Positions 1 to 9,138 of a stretch of DNA of 64,000 nt are shown piece after piece. Numbering within the stretch: the first letter of the stretch is position 1; the number at the start of each line of letters is the position of its first letter. A program made the position numbers and the translations under genes. The notes under the pieces were generated by a model. That model did no database searches. It saw only the letters and a list, made by a program, of their open reading frames with translations, and was not told the DNA's origin. Source of the stretch: Pseudomaricurvus sp050633365 (GTDB taxonomy: Bacteria > Pseudomonadota > Gammaproteobacteria > Pseudomonadales > Cellvibrionaceae); the NCBI GenBank assembly GCA_050633365.1, contig JBOEGJ010000002.1, positions 96,973 through 160,972 on the forward strand. Direction: 5' to 3'.

Positions 1-2276
1 AAAGCCTCGGCTTTGGCTTTGACTGGACCCGCGAGTTGGCCACCTGCCAGCCCAGCTACTACAAGTGGGAGCAGTGGTTCTTCACCCGTCTGTACGAGAA
101 AGGTCTGGTCTACAAAAAGATGGCCACCGTCAACTGGGATCCTGTAGATCAAACCGTACTGGCCAACGAACAAGTCATCGATGGCCGCGGCTGGCGCTCC
201 GGCTCTCTGGTCGAGCGCAAAGAGATTCCACAGTGGTTCATCAAAATCACCGATTATGCCAGTGAGTTGCTCACCAGCCTCGATGGCCTGCCCGAGTGGC
301 CAGAGCAAGTTAAAACCATGCAGAAAAATTGGATTGGAAAATCCAAAGGCGTGGAAATGAGTTTTGGCCTCAGCACTGAAACCGCAGGTCTCTCGAGTTT
401 TGACGTCTACACCACCCGCCCCGATACGTTGATGGGTGTGACCTACGTGAGTTTGGCCGCCGAGCATCCGATCAGCCTAGAACTGGCCAAAGATAATGCC
501 GAGCTGGCCGCCTTTATTAAAGAATGCAAAACCAACTCTGTGGCCGAAGCCGATATGGCGGCGATGGAGAAAAAAGGGCTGGATACCGGCTTGACCGCAA
601 TCCATCCGCTAACCGGTGACCAAGTACCGGTCTGGATCGCCAACTACGTATTAATGGATTACGGCTCTGGTGCCGTCATGGCCGTGCCCGCTCACGACGA
701 GCGCGACTTCGCTTTTGCCAATAAATACGGACTGCCGATCAAACAAGTGATCGCCAGCACCGCCAAAGGTGATGAGAACTTCAACGGCGCCGAATGGCAA
801 GAGTGGTACGGCCGTAAAACCGATATCGAACTGATCAACAGCGGCGAATTTGACGGACTCAACTTCAAAAAGGCCTTCAACGCTATCGCTAAAGCGCTGA
901 TCGACGGCGACAAAGGTTCGGTGAAAACCAACTATCGCCTGCGCGATTGGGGGGTGTCTCGTCAGCGCTACTGGGGCTCTCCTATCCCCATGCTGAACTT
1001 GCCCGATGGCGGCGAAATTCCAGTGCCCATGGAAAAGCTTCCGGTTCTATTACCCGAAGACGTAGTCATGGACGGCGTTAACAGCCCCATTAAATCCGAT
1101 AGCGAATGGCGTAAAGCCGATTGGCACAGCGCTGGCGCGGAACATGAAACCGATACCTTTGACACCTTTATGGAATCGTCCTGGTATTACGCGCGCTACA
1201 CCTGCCCCGACTTTGAACAAGGTATGCTCGACCCGGATCGCGCCAACTACTGGCTGCCCGTCGACCAATATGTCGGTGGTATCGAGCACGCCATTTTGCA
1301 TTTGCTGTACGCACGCTTTTTCCACAAGCTGATGCGTGACGAAGGTTTGGTAGATTCCGACGAGCCGTTCAAACGTCTACTTTGCCAAGGCATGGTATTG
1401 GCCGATTCTTTTTACCAACTCAATGACGACGGCAGCAAAACCTGGTTCAACCCGGCCGATGTTGACTTGGAAAAAGACGAGAAAGGCAAAGTCTTAAAAG
1501 CAACTCACCCCGAAGCTGGCGAGCTTCACATGGGCGGCATGACCAAAATGTCGAAATCAAAAAATAATGGTATCGATCCACAGGTCGCAGTGAATCAATA
1601 TGGCGCCGATACCGTGCGCCTATTCACCATGTTTACCGCCCCGCCAGAGCAAACCTTAGAGTGGGCCGACTCGGGCGTTGAAGGCGCAAGCCGCTTTTTA
1701 CGTCGCTTGTGGAAAGCCGTTCACGGCCACCTGGCCGCTGGAGAAGCCACAGCGCTTAATAGCGACGCCCTCGACGATCAGCAAAAAGATCTTCGCCGTA
1801 AAACCCATGAGACCATCAAAAAGGTTTCGGACGATTACGGTCGCCGCCAGACCTTTAACACCGCCGTCGCGGCGATCATGGAGCTGCTGAATGAAATCGG
1901 CCGCAAAGCCGACCGCTCAACGCCAGAGTCTCTGGCGGTAGAACGCGAAGCGTTAGAAGCGGCAATTTTGCTGTTGGCTCCGATTGTTCCACACATCGCT
2001 CACGAGCTATGGAAAACTCTCGGCAATGGCGACACCATCATTGACACACCTTGGCCCGAGGTGGACGAAGCGGCACTGGTGAAAACCTCCATAGAGATGG
2101 TGATTCAAATCAACGGTAAAGTTCGAGCAAAACTCGAATTTGCCGCTGACGCCGATCAAGACACCATCATTGAGATCGCCAAGAACGATCCCAATGTGCA
2201 AAAGTTCTTGGATGGCAAAGAAATCAAAATGCGCAAAGTTATCCCCGGAAAATTGGTAACTTTCGCGGTTAAATAA
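1..2276 (+). CDS. leuS: Leucyl-tRNA synthetase, 5'-truncated by the window edge
   Basis: Class I aminoacyl-tRNA synthetase that charges tRNA-Leu in the cytoplasm. The reading frame is open from base 3 with no start, so the gene begins upstream. About 757 codons are visible against roughly 860 in E. coli LeuRS, so about 100 N-terminal residues, including the HIGH motif, are missing. The first visible residues (LGFGFDWTRELATC) match the region just after HIGH. The CP1 editing domain is recognisable by TTRPDTLMGVTYV near base 411. The ATP-binding loop KMSKSK is intact at 1545-1562. The C-terminal anticodon-binding part ends in the family-typical INGKVRAKL and VIPGKLVTFAVK stretches. A TTG at base 36 is not the start. 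It is followed by lptE and holA, the usual gammaproteobacterial order. Confidence 0.97.
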   Translation, partial: SLGFGFDWTRELATCQPSYYKWEQWFFTRLYEKGLVYKKMATVNWDPVDQTVLANEQVIDGRGWRSGSLVERKEIPQWFIKITDYASELLTSLDGLPEWPEQVKTMQKNWIGKSKGVEMSFGLSTETAGLSSFDVYTTRPDTLMGVTYVSLAAEHPISLELAKDNAELAAFIKECKTNSVAEADMAAMEKKGLDTGLTAIHPLTGDQVPVWIANYVLMDYGSGAVMAVPAHDERDFAFANKYGLPIKQVIASTAKGDENFNGAEWQEWYGRKTDIELINSGEFDGLNFKKAFNAIAKALIDGDKGSVKTNYRLRDWGVSRQRYWGSPIPMLNLPDGGEIPVPMEKLPVLLPEDVVMDGVNSPIKSDSEWRKADWHSAGAEHETDTFDTFMESSWYYARYTCPDFEQGMLDPDRANYWLPVDQYVGGIEHAILHLLYARFFHKLMRDEGLVDSDEPFKRLLCQGMVLADSFYQLNDDGSKTWFNPADVDLEKDEKGKVLKATHPEAGELHMGGMTKMSKSKNNGIDPQVAVNQYGADTVRLFTMFTAPPEQTLEWADSGVEGASRFLRRLWKAVHGHLAAGEATALNSDALDDQQKDLRRKTHETIKKVSDDYGRRQTFNTAVAAIMELLNEIGRKADRSTPESLAVEREALEAAILLLAPIVPHIAHELWKTLGNGDTIIDTPWPEVDEAALVKTSIEMVIQINGKVRAKLEFAADADQDTIIEIAKNDPNVQKFLDGKEIKMRKVIPGKLVTFAVK

Positions 2277-2281
2277 CAAAA

Positions 2282-2323
2282 TCACTGCCGATGATTGCCA
2301 CACTGTGGCATCATCGCCAGTGA
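2282..2323 (+). terminator. Long hairpin between leuS and lptE
   Basis: Arms TCACTG + GATGATTGCCACA and TGTGGCATCATC + CAGTGA fold into one long, slightly bulged stem with almost no loop, 5 bases after the leuS stop. An AT-rich stretch follows rather than a clean T run, so it may be a weak terminator or an mRNA-stabilising structure that sets lptE apart from leuS. Confidence 0.5.
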
Positions 2324-2356
2324 TATATAGATTAATAATTACAACATGGAATCAGT

Positions 2357-2914
2357 ATGAAAAAGTTGATCATCGCCTTTATCGCGACCACACTGCTAAG
2401 CGCCTGCGGCTGGCACTTGCGCGGAAGCTCAAGCATTCCTCTGGATATCAATAGTGTCTACGTCACTGCAGAAGATAGCTACGGCTCATTGGTTTCATCG
2501 CTCAAACAGTCACTGGCTTCCAATCAAGTGGCCAATGCCACCAAATCCAGCGATGCTCAATACACCATCATCCTAAGCAACGAACAACAAGATCGTCGCA
2601 CAGTGTCGGTGGGTAACGATGCACTGGCGGCAGAATACGAACTCACCCTCAGTGTCGACTACGTTATTCAAGACAGTGAAGGTAAAAACCTTTCGGCAAA
2701 ATCTACTGCAAGCAGCCTGCGAGCTTACGACTATGATCGCAACGCCGTTGTCGCTAAGAGCGAAGAAGAGCGCCTGATCGTCTCCGAGATGCGCAACAAC
2801 GTGGTGCAGCAAATATTGCGTCGCCTGCGTTTCATCAGCCAAGCTCAAGCCAAGCAACCGGCAGCAACTGCTGAACAAGCCGAGTCTGAGGTCGATGGCG
2901 AAACTGCGTCCTGA
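2357..2914 (+). CDS. lptE: LPS-assembly lipoprotein LptE
   Basis: Outer-membrane lipoprotein that plugs and assists folding of LptD, the last step of lipopolysaccharide transport to the cell surface. The 185-residue product starts with a short lipoprotein signal peptide (MKKLIIAFIATTLLSAC). The lipobox is LSAC, with Cys17 as the lipidated residue, followed at once by the family-typical GWHLRG. The rest is the small LptE fold (TVSVGNDALAAEYELTLSVDY is a conserved strand-rich part). It lies between leuS and holA as in E. coli and pseudomonads, and its 3' end overlaps holA by 20 bases, so the two are probably translated from one message. Length and position both fit the family. Confidence 0.95.
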   Translation: MKKLIIAFIATTLLSACGWHLRGSSSIPLDINSVYVTAEDSYGSLVSSLKQSLASNQVANATKSSDAQYTIILSNEQQDRRTVSVGNDALAAEYELTLSVDYVIQDSEGKNLSAKSTASSLRAYDYDRNAVVAKSEEERLIVSEMRNNVVQQILRRLRFISQAQAKQPAATAEQAESEVDGETAS

Positions 2915-3947
2915 TCAATTAGCCGGTGCACTGCGTAAATCGCTGGCGCCGGTTTTTATCGTCAGTGGGGATGAACCCCTACTGGCACAGGAAGCCTGCG
3001 ACCAAATTCGAGCCAGCGCCCGTAAAAACGGTTTTAGCGAGCGCGAGCTGTACCATGTGGAAAACGGCTTCGACTGGGATCAATTACTGACCTCTGCCAA
3101 CAGCTTATCGCTGTTTGCCGAAAAGAAAATTCTAGAGCTACGCATCGATAACGGCAAACCCGGCGACAAAGGCAGCAAAGCTCTCATCAGCTATTGTGAG
3201 AATCCTCCTGAAGATACTCTACTGCTGATCGTCACCCCCAAGCTCGACGGCAGCGCTCAACGCAGCAAATGGTTTAAAGCCCTAGAGAAGGTCGGCAACT
3301 TCGTGCAGATATGGCCGATTGTCGGACCACAATTACCACGCTGGATTGATCAACGTATTCAACAGGCGGGCATGCGAGCCAGTCGCGATGCTATCGATTT
3401 ATTGGCCGCTCGCATTGAAGGCAACTTGCTGGCCGCCGCTCAGGAAATCGAGAAATTAAAACTACTCGCGGTTGACGGTGAAATCACCGATGAAATGATT
3501 GCTGGCTCGGTGGCAGACAGCGCTCGCTACGACGTATTTACCCTCACAGACAAAGCGCTGCATGGCGACGCTCGCTCAGCCGTTAAAACACTTCACGGGC
3601 TTAAAGGCGAAGGCACTGACGCCACAGTTGTGCTCTGGGCCTTAGCCCGAGAAATTCGAACGCTTAGCCAAATGGCTCACGCGATACAGCAGGGACAAGC
3701 TTTTGATCGAGCCGCTAAAAGCAACGGTGTGTGGGACAAACGCAAACCATTGGTCAACAATGCTCTGCGTCGCTTGAAACTCGCTCAACTGCAAATGCTA
3801 CTGCGTAAAGCCAACGGCATCGACAAGGCCATTAAAGGTATGCGCAATGCCGATGTATGGGATGAGTTAATGGATCTCACGCTCAACCTAAGTGGCACCT
3901 TCAGCCTCTCTCCCTCCGTGCAAAAACTCTCCCTTACCGCTCACTGA
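2895..3947 (+). CDS. holA: DNA polymerase III subunit delta
   Basis: Delta subunit of the clamp loader, which opens the beta sliding clamp during replication. The 350-residue product has the family N-terminus (KLRPDQLAGAL, then PVFIVSGDEPLLAQEACDQIR, the degenerate nucleotide-fold start) and the C-terminal helical collar region (GVWDKRKPLVNNALRRL). Length equals the usual 340-350 residues. The ATG at 2895 is supported by a GAGG just upstream and lies inside lptE, implying translational coupling. A heptanucleotide repeat begins immediately after its TGA stop. Confidence 0.95.
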   Translation: MAKLRPDQLAGALRKSLAPVFIVSGDEPLLAQEACDQIRASARKNGFSERELYHVENGFDWDQLLTSANSLSLFAEKKILELRIDNGKPGDKGSKALISYCENPPEDTLLLIVTPKLDGSAQRSKWFKALEKVGNFVQIWPIVGPQLPRWIDQRIQQAGMRASRDAIDLLAARIEGNLLAAAQEIEKLKLLAVDGEITDEMIAGSVADSARYDVFTLTDKALHGDARSAVKTLHGLKGEGTDATVVLWALAREIRTLSQMAHAIQQGQAFDRAAKSNGVWDKRKPLVNNALRRLKLAQLQMLLRKANGIDKAIKGMRNADVWDELMDLTLNLSGTFSLSPSVQKLSLTAH

Positions 3948-4010
3948 GCTTCGGGCTTCGGGCTTCGGGCTTCGAGCTTCGGGCTTCGGGCTTCGGGCTT
4001 CGGGCTTCGG
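3948..4010. repeat. Nine-copy heptanucleotide tandem repeat (GCTTCGG)
   Basis: Nine uninterrupted 7-bp units of GCTTCGG fill 63 bases and start on the base after the holA stop codon. Eight units are identical; the fourth ends in A (GCTTCGA). The array lies between the convergent ends of holA and the phytanoyl-CoA-dioxygenase-like gene. A different heptamer with the same copy number is found at 33,881. Open frames running through it are artefacts of the period (7 shifts frame each unit). Confidence 0.95.
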
Positions 4011-4054
4011 CAGCAGCATTCGCGACAACTCAATAAACCGCATCAAACGCCGCC

Positions 4055-5227
4055 TCAAATACTCAAGTCATGAAGGTTGTAATCCTTCATCTCTTGTCGC
4101 GCGCGATCGTCCCAGGTATAGGTTTTATCGGCCTGCGCAAAAGGTTCATAGGTATAGGGGACCTCGTCAGGAAATCGCTGTCGACGAGCATCAATCCCAT
4201 AGCCGATCGTCTTTGAGCGCTGGGCAATAACCGCCTCATCATAGACTTCTGCCTGGCTGTGCATACCCGCTCCCTGTACGCCCAGTACGGACGAGCGGCG
4301 ATGAAAACCAAAATTTACGGTAATACGAGGCTCAAACCCCGAATTGGGAAAAGAGCCATGCAACAGCTGACGATTGCAAATCACTACATCCCCAGCGTCA
4401 CAAACCAATGGCACCATGCCATCGATACGCTCACTGCCCGATTCTTCCACCAGCGCTTTGATATCGATTTTGCCCACTTTATGACTGCCCGGCATGACCC
4501 ACACACCATTCACCGCGGTACTGCCATAGACCTGCGCCATGAAGTTAAACCCATGACTCCCCTCGTCAAAGTCATCGCTGTTCCAGTGAGTATCACCGTC
4601 CTGATGCCAGGACACGGCGGCGCCTAAGCCTGGATCCTTAATGAATAAACTCTCGTGAAACGGCGCAAAGTCTTTGCCATTGACTGCTTCGGCCACCTTG
4701 AGCAGTTCTGGATGGGCGTAGGTTCGCAAGCAAGCCTCGGAGAACTGCAAAGACCCCATCAATACGAACGGTGCCTCTTTGGGCGCATTTTCAGCCGCCT
4801 CAGGCTCATACAATTTAATTTGATGACGACCATTGGCCAAATCAGTGCCGCCGAGAGGATCCCCTAAGGGCTTGGCCCAAATCAAATTGAGCGACTGGCA
4901 ATCGGCCCCAAGTGCAGGCTCACCAGATTTAGTCACCTTGCCATAGGGCTCCGCCGGAAATGTCTCTCTCAAGCGCTCTAAGTCCTGCTCGAGATCACGC
5001 AACTCTTCGCTCTTTAAGACTTGGGTAAAGACATAAAAACCGTACTTTGAATAGCTATCGAGGATATCTTGTGCGAGTTTGCCACTTTCATCGAAACGAA
5101 TAGGGCCCCGATTATCCAATTCGTAGGCGAGCTTTTCACCATTCAACAGATAGGAGCGCATTGCGTCAGCGTTATCTCCATAGCGCGCCGCACAAGCTTC
5201 AATTGATTTGCTGATATCTTGCTTCAT
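4055..5227 (-). CDS. Phytanoyl-CoA dioxygenase (PhyH) family protein
   Basis: Probable Fe(II)/2-oxoglutarate-dependent oxygenase of the PhyH family, hydroxylating an unknown small substrate in the cytoplasm. The iron-binding HxD is in SWHQDGD, and the distal His and 2OG-binding Arg are in LLHGSFPNSGFEPRITVNFG. About 390 residues, somewhat longer than the 250-350 of many relatives, with a charged N-terminal extension. The start at 5227 is preferred over a GTG at 5245 because GGAGAGAGA sits 8 bases before it. It is divergent from a TetR gene across a 48-bp palindrome, so it is probably the repressor's target. Substrate not identifiable from sequence. Confidence 0.85.
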   Translation of the reverse strand: MKQDISKSIEACAARYGDNADAMRSYLLNGEKLAYELDNRGPIRFDESGKLAQDILDSYSKYGFYVFTQVLKSEELRDLEQDLERLRETFPAEPYGKVTKSGEPALGADCQSLNLIWAKPLGDPLGGTDLANGRHQIKLYEPEAAENAPKEAPFVLMGSLQFSEACLRTYAHPELLKVAEAVNGKDFAPFHESLFIKDPGLGAAVSWHQDGDTHWNSDDFDEGSHGFNFMAQVYGSTAVNGVWVMPGSHKVGKIDIKALVEESGSERIDGMVPLVCDAGDVVICNRQLLHGSFPNSGFEPRITVNFGFHRRSSVLGVQGAGMHSQAEVYDEAVIAQRSKTIGYGIDARRQRFPDEVPYTYEPFAQADKTYTWDDRARQEMKDYNLHDLSI

Positions 5228-5241
5228 AATAGTATCTCTCT

Positions 5242-5289
5242 CCACAGTTTTTATCTTGAGTAAAATTTAACTCATAATAAAAACTGTGG
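5242..5289. promoter_or_regulatory. 48-bp nested palindrome, probable TetR operator in a divergent promoter
   Basis: Outer arms CCACAGTTTTTAT (5242-5254) and ATAAAAACTGTGG (5277-5289) are perfect 13-bp inverted repeats. An inner dyad TGAGT...ACTCA (5257-5274) shares the same centre at 5265.5. The element fills most of the 92-bp gap between the phyH-like gene and the TetR gene and overlaps the start of the phyH ribosome-binding site. TetR proteins usually bind dyads beside their own gene, which makes this the natural operator; that is inference. Confidence 0.7.
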
Positions 5290-5319
5290 TCAAGCGTATT
5301 TTATGAATTTGAGAAAATA

Positions 5320-6006
5320 ATGACCCCTGCGAAAAACACCGCCCGTGGTAACGCCACCCGTCAGGCCAATAAAGAACTGCGCCGCCAACGCATACTCGAT
5401 CTCGCCCGCGACATGATTGCCACCCACGGTTTTGAAGCGCTTACTATCAGCGAACTCGCCAAGCAGTCAGGGGTTTCTATCCCTACCATTCACAACCTCT
5501 TCGGTAAAAAGCACGATATCTTCGAAGAGCTGTGCAGTGAAATGGTGGTCAAAATCGAGCAGGTCATTTCAAGACCCGAGGCTTCGGATCCCATTGATGC
5601 AGCGGAAATATTTATTGATAACCTGTTAGATCTCTATCGAAAAGATGAGGCTTTTTACCGAGCGGCCTTTGTCGCCGGTGAGAGAATCGACCTGTTTGAG
5701 CATCAATTGCCTAGTGGAATCTTCAATAAATCTTTAAAAATTGGGCAACAAATCTGCATATCCGCAAAAGAAAGAGGTTACCTGAAAGGGCAGATTGACA
5801 GCCTATGGCTAGCAGAGCAGTTGTTTGGCTGCCAGAGACTGGCTCGGCAAGACTGGGTTAACGGCTATATCGACTTAAAACGTTATCGCTCTCAGGTTTT
5901 AATCGGCATGTACATCACCTACGCCGCCGACGCCAATGATGAATTTAAACAGAGATTATTCGATAAAATTGACGCCCTAATTGAGCGAGACAAGAGCAAC
6001 CACTAA
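5320..6006 (+). CDS. TetR/AcrR family transcriptional regulator
   Basis: DNA-binding repressor of the TetR family, 228 residues. The N-terminal helix-turn-helix runs over residues 25-70: ILDLARDMIATHGFEALTIS, then ELAKQSGVSIPTIHNLFGKK, a standard TetR signature. The remainder is the helical ligand and dimer domain, which is not conserved enough to name a ligand. Start ATG at 5320 has a weak GAG 6 bases upstream. It diverges from the PhyH-like oxygenase over a 48-bp palindrome and most likely represses both. Confidence 0.9.
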   Translation: MTPAKNTARGNATRQANKELRRQRILDLARDMIATHGFEALTISELAKQSGVSIPTIHNLFGKKHDIFEELCSEMVVKIEQVISRPEASDPIDAAEIFIDNLLDLYRKDEAFYRAAFVAGERIDLFEHQLPSGIFNKSLKIGQQICISAKERGYLKGQIDSLWLAEQLFGCQRLARQDWVNGYIDLKRYRSQVLIGMYITYAADANDEFKQRLFDKIDALIERDKSNH

Positions 6007-6105
6007 TTTCACACCCTCGCCCTCCATCTTGCCCCGAAAGCCCTCAAACTGCTGGTACTTATGCCCTTAAGTAACTCTTGTGATCAGGCCGCTCTAGCGC
6101 GGGCA

Positions 6106-6762
6106 TCACTCTTCCAATGTCACTTGAGCATTAAAAGCCAGAGAGCGCCTCTCCCCCTCACCTCGAAACGGCTCAACACCGTGTAACAACCAACCGGGAA
6201 AAATATACAGATCACCGACTACGGGCTTAAAGCTGATCAGCGACTTGTTGAGCGCCTGCTTACCGCCGCTAAGCAGATTCAAATAGCCCGCATTGCGGCC
6301 CGAGATATAGTTTCGCTGCAGCTCGCTCTCGTCGATATCAGGGGTTTGTAAATACAGCACGCCTGAGACATCCGCCGAATGAAAATGCACCGGACTCGGG
6401 GAGGCCTGTTGTTGATTCACAATCCAAATTGCGTCCAGCCTAACACTGGCCACACGCGAACCTTCGCTGGCCTCAACGTAAGCAATGATATTTTTCGCCA
6501 AGTGATAGGCCAGAGAATCTTCACCGCCACTTTCTACCAAGGCTTGCGGCAAAATAAACTCAGCACCGCGAACACCAGCTTGCTCAAGCTCGACATCGAC
6601 GTGACGATTAATGCGCTCAATAAGCGCTGAGGACAATCCAGTTTTGGCAATGAAAGGACCAAAAGGTGAAAACAACTCCATGTCACTGCGACTTCCCGCG
6701 GTGGTTTTCACCACCAAAGGCTCTGCTTCGTATTTCTTCAAAGAGCGTGTTGCGCTATCCAT
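6106..6762 (-). CDS. 2OG-Fe(II) oxygenase (2OG-FeII_Oxy_5-like)
   Basis: Putative Fe(II)/2-oxoglutarate oxygenase, 218 residues. The core VHFHSADVSGVLYLQTP, then GDLYIFPGWLLHGVEPF and RRSLAFNAQV, matches the family with double-stranded beta-helix, metal-binding His residues, distal His in LLHGV and a terminal Arg for 2OG. The N-terminus (ELFSPFGPFIAKTGLS) is also family-like. Start at 6762 has GGAG 8 bases upstream. Convergent with the TetR gene, so probably a separate transcription unit, although it is the second oxygenase within 3 kb. Substrate unknown. Confidence 0.8.
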   Translation of the reverse strand: MDSATRSLKKYEAEPLVVKTTAGSRSDMELFSPFGPFIAKTGLSSALIERINRHVDVELEQAGVRGAEFILPQALVESGGEDSLAYHLAKNIIAYVEASEGSRVASVRLDAIWIVNQQQASPSPVHFHSADVSGVLYLQTPDIDESELQRNYISGRNAGYLNLLSGGKQALNKSLISFKPVVGDLYIFPGWLLHGVEPFRGEGERRSLAFNAQVTLEE

Positions 6763-6861
6763 TGCCTGGCTCCATTAAACTCACCCTATGGTAGGTTTTG
6801 TCTAAGCTACCCACTTCAAACCTCGAACTCTCGGCAAAAGAACGAGACTACGTGATTGCGG

Positions 6862-9138
6862 TTAAGCAGGCAATTCCAACTGTACTACGTTGGCACTACT
6901 CAAAAACTCGCCATTACTAAGGTGTTTATCCAACTGCTCTACCGACATTGGCTTGGCGAAATAAAACCCCTGAGCCATATCACAGCCGCGCTGACGCAAC
7001 AGTTCAGCTTGATCATCGTTTTCGACCCCTTCAGCCACCACATTAAGCGACATATTATGAGCCAAACTGATAATGGAGTTGGCAATAGCAGCATCATTTT
7101 GATCAACCGCAATATCGGATACAAAGCTGCGATCGATTTTCAATTTTTGAATAGGAAAACGCTTAAGATAAGCCAGCGACGAATAGCCAGTACCAAAATC
7201 GTCAATGGCCAGCGATAAACCCATGGCATTGAGTTCGTTCATCATGTTGATGGTTTCACCAGCGTGTTCCATTGCCGAGCTCTCGGTAATTTCCAACTCC
7301 AAATACTGCGCAGGCAGATCGGCATTGGCCAAAATTTCCGCCACTCGACTGGGGAAATTCTTTTCACGAAACTGCCGCGGTGATAAGTTCACCGCAACCT
7401 TGCGAGTATACTTGCCGGTTTCTAACCATTTTTTCTGCTGCGCACAAGAGGTGCGCAATACCCAATCGCCCAAAGCGACGATCAAACCTGTCTCTTCTGC
7501 TAGAGGAATAAAGTGTGCCGGCGAAACCACTCCTCTATCGGGATGGTTCCAACGCACCAGCGCTTCCATTCCCATTAAACTACCGGTCTGCAAATCGAAT
7601 TGGGGCTGAAAATACAACATCAGTTGATCGGTCTCTATGGCTCGACGAAGATCATTCTCGAGCAACAGAAAATTCACCGCAGAGGCATTCATGCCCTCGG
7701 TATAGAACTTAAAATTGTTCTTACCCGACTCTTTGGCTTTGTACATGGCGATATCGGCATTTTTTAACAGAGTATCCGTATCCTGCCCGTCGTCGGGAAA
7801 AACACTAATACCAATACTGGCCGAGGTAGAGATTTCGTGCCCAAGAATGTTGAGCGGACTGGCAACGCTCAACAATATCTTTTGCGCCACAGAGGTAATG
7901 TCTTCTGAATCTTGAATACCCTCGAGTAAGACCACGAATTCATCACCGCCCAAGCGCGCCACGGTATCCATATCGCGAACGCTTTCTTGCAGGCGCCCCG
8001 ATAGCGTTTTCAGCAGAACGTCTCCGGCGTCGTGCCCTAAACTGTCGTTGATGTACTTGAATCGATCAAGATCGAGCAGCATCAGTACCAACTGATTGCC
8101 GCTGCGTTTAGCGCGAGCCAAACCGTGATTGATGCGATCATAGAAGAGCGCCCGATTGGGCAGTGCCGTGAGCGAGTCGTGAAACGCCATATAATTGAGC
8201 CGTGACTGCTGCTCTCGCAAAGCGTCTTCGGCTTGCTTACGCTCGGTAATGTCGGTGCAAATTGTGCACACACCAAAGATTTTATCTTGCTTATCTTTGA
8301 GCGGAAATTTCACCATCCAATAGATATGCTGGCTGCCATCTTTGTGGCGCATTTCCAATTCGTTTTCAACTGGCTCCAGAGATTGGGTGGCTTCTTTATC
8401 TGAATCCCACAAAACCTGAGCAATTTCTTTCTCGTATACATCGAAAACATTTTTCCCGATGTAACCCATCTCGTCGACGCCTTCGAGATGCTTAAAGTAA
8501 TCACTGGCCAATACCACATTGCCGTCGAGATCTTTAACGGAAATGAGTGTTGGGGAATGGTACAGAATAGCGTTCAAATAGGTTTCACTTGCCCACAGCG
8601 CTTGCTCGGCAATACGGAACTTATCGACCTGTTCAGCATGGTGGCGCATCTGCAGCACCTGATGAATCATCAGTTCGCTGAACAACCATGTGCTTTCGAG
8701 GCTTGTAATGGCTGGGCGTAGAGCCTCGACCGAGCCTTTCGATTCGCAGTAAAAAACCGCCAGTGGCTGGGTCACGTCTCCGATCGGCTGAAGCCAAATA
8801 CTGTTTGTATTGGGAGATACATCAGTGCTCGATATGCTAGGCGTAGTCGGCACATCAAATGCACAACCATGGCCACTGACAAATGCGTCTTGAATAAGTG
8901 CGTGGGGAAGTTTATTAAGGCGAGTTAATTGATTGGATAGATTGACAACGGAATCAGGCAGTCCGATCCCCTCAACAAAGAGATCATCGTCTCTGCGAAC
9001 AATTAATACACAGCGATGAATTTCAGGTTGATCAACGACCAACTTGACGAGTCGTTCAACAATTTGTTTATGATCGAGATCTGTAAACAGCTTCTGAAAC
9101 TTTCGAATCAGCTCCACTGCGCCTTGCTTTAATTGCAT
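6862..9138 (-). CDS. GAF-PAS-GGDEF-EAL c-di-GMP turnover protein
   Basis: Bifunctional-looking cyclic-di-GMP enzyme of 758 residues in the cytoplasm; no membrane segment seen. Order: GAF-like sensor (about 15-170), PAS domain (about 185-305, NAILYHSPTLISVKDLDGNV), diguanylate cyclase (about 320-475) with intact GGDEF at 397-401 and an RxxD inhibitory site (RDMD) five residues before it, then a phosphodiesterase domain with EAL at 525-527 and the NLSPRQF, EITES and DDFGTGYSSL motifs. Both active sites look complete, so either activity is possible; tandem proteins often use only one. No operon partner; about 400 non-coding bases separate it from the next gene upstream. Confidence 0.93.
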   Translation of the reverse strand: MQLKQGAVELIRKFQKLFTDLDHKQIVERLVKLVVDQPEIHRCVLIVRRDDDLFVEGIGLPDSVVNLSNQLTRLNKLPHALIQDAFVSGHGCAFDVPTTPSISSTDVSPNTNSIWLQPIGDVTQPLAVFYCESKGSVEALRPAITSLESTWLFSELMIHQVLQMRHHAEQVDKFRIAEQALWASETYLNAILYHSPTLISVKDLDGNVVLASDYFKHLEGVDEMGYIGKNVFDVYEKEIAQVLWDSDKEATQSLEPVENELEMRHKDGSQHIYWMVKFPLKDKQDKIFGVCTICTDITERKQAEDALREQQSRLNYMAFHDSLTALPNRALFYDRINHGLARAKRSGNQLVLMLLDLDRFKYINDSLGHDAGDVLLKTLSGRLQESVRDMDTVARLGGDEFVVLLEGIQDSEDITSVAQKILLSVASPLNILGHEISTSASIGISVFPDDGQDTDTLLKNADIAMYKAKESGKNNFKFYTEGMNASAVNFLLLENDLRRAIETDQLMLYFQPQFDLQTGSLMGMEALVRWNHPDRGVVSPAHFIPLAEETGLIVALGDWVLRTSCAQQKKWLETGKYTRKVAVNLSPRQFREKNFPSRVAEILANADLPAQYLELEITESSAMEHAGETINMMNELNAMGLSLAIDDFGTGYSSLAYLKRFPIQKLKIDRSFVSDIAVDQNDAAIANSIISLAHNMSLNVVAEGVENDDQAELLRQRGCDMAQGFYFAKPMSVEQLDKHLSNGEFLSSANVVQLELPA

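Noticed and set aside
3892..4230. 112-codon frame through the GCTTCGG array
   Set aside because: A 7-bp tandem repeat naturally gives an open periodic translation (LRASGFG units); it overlaps the holA end and the antisense of the PhyH-like gene.
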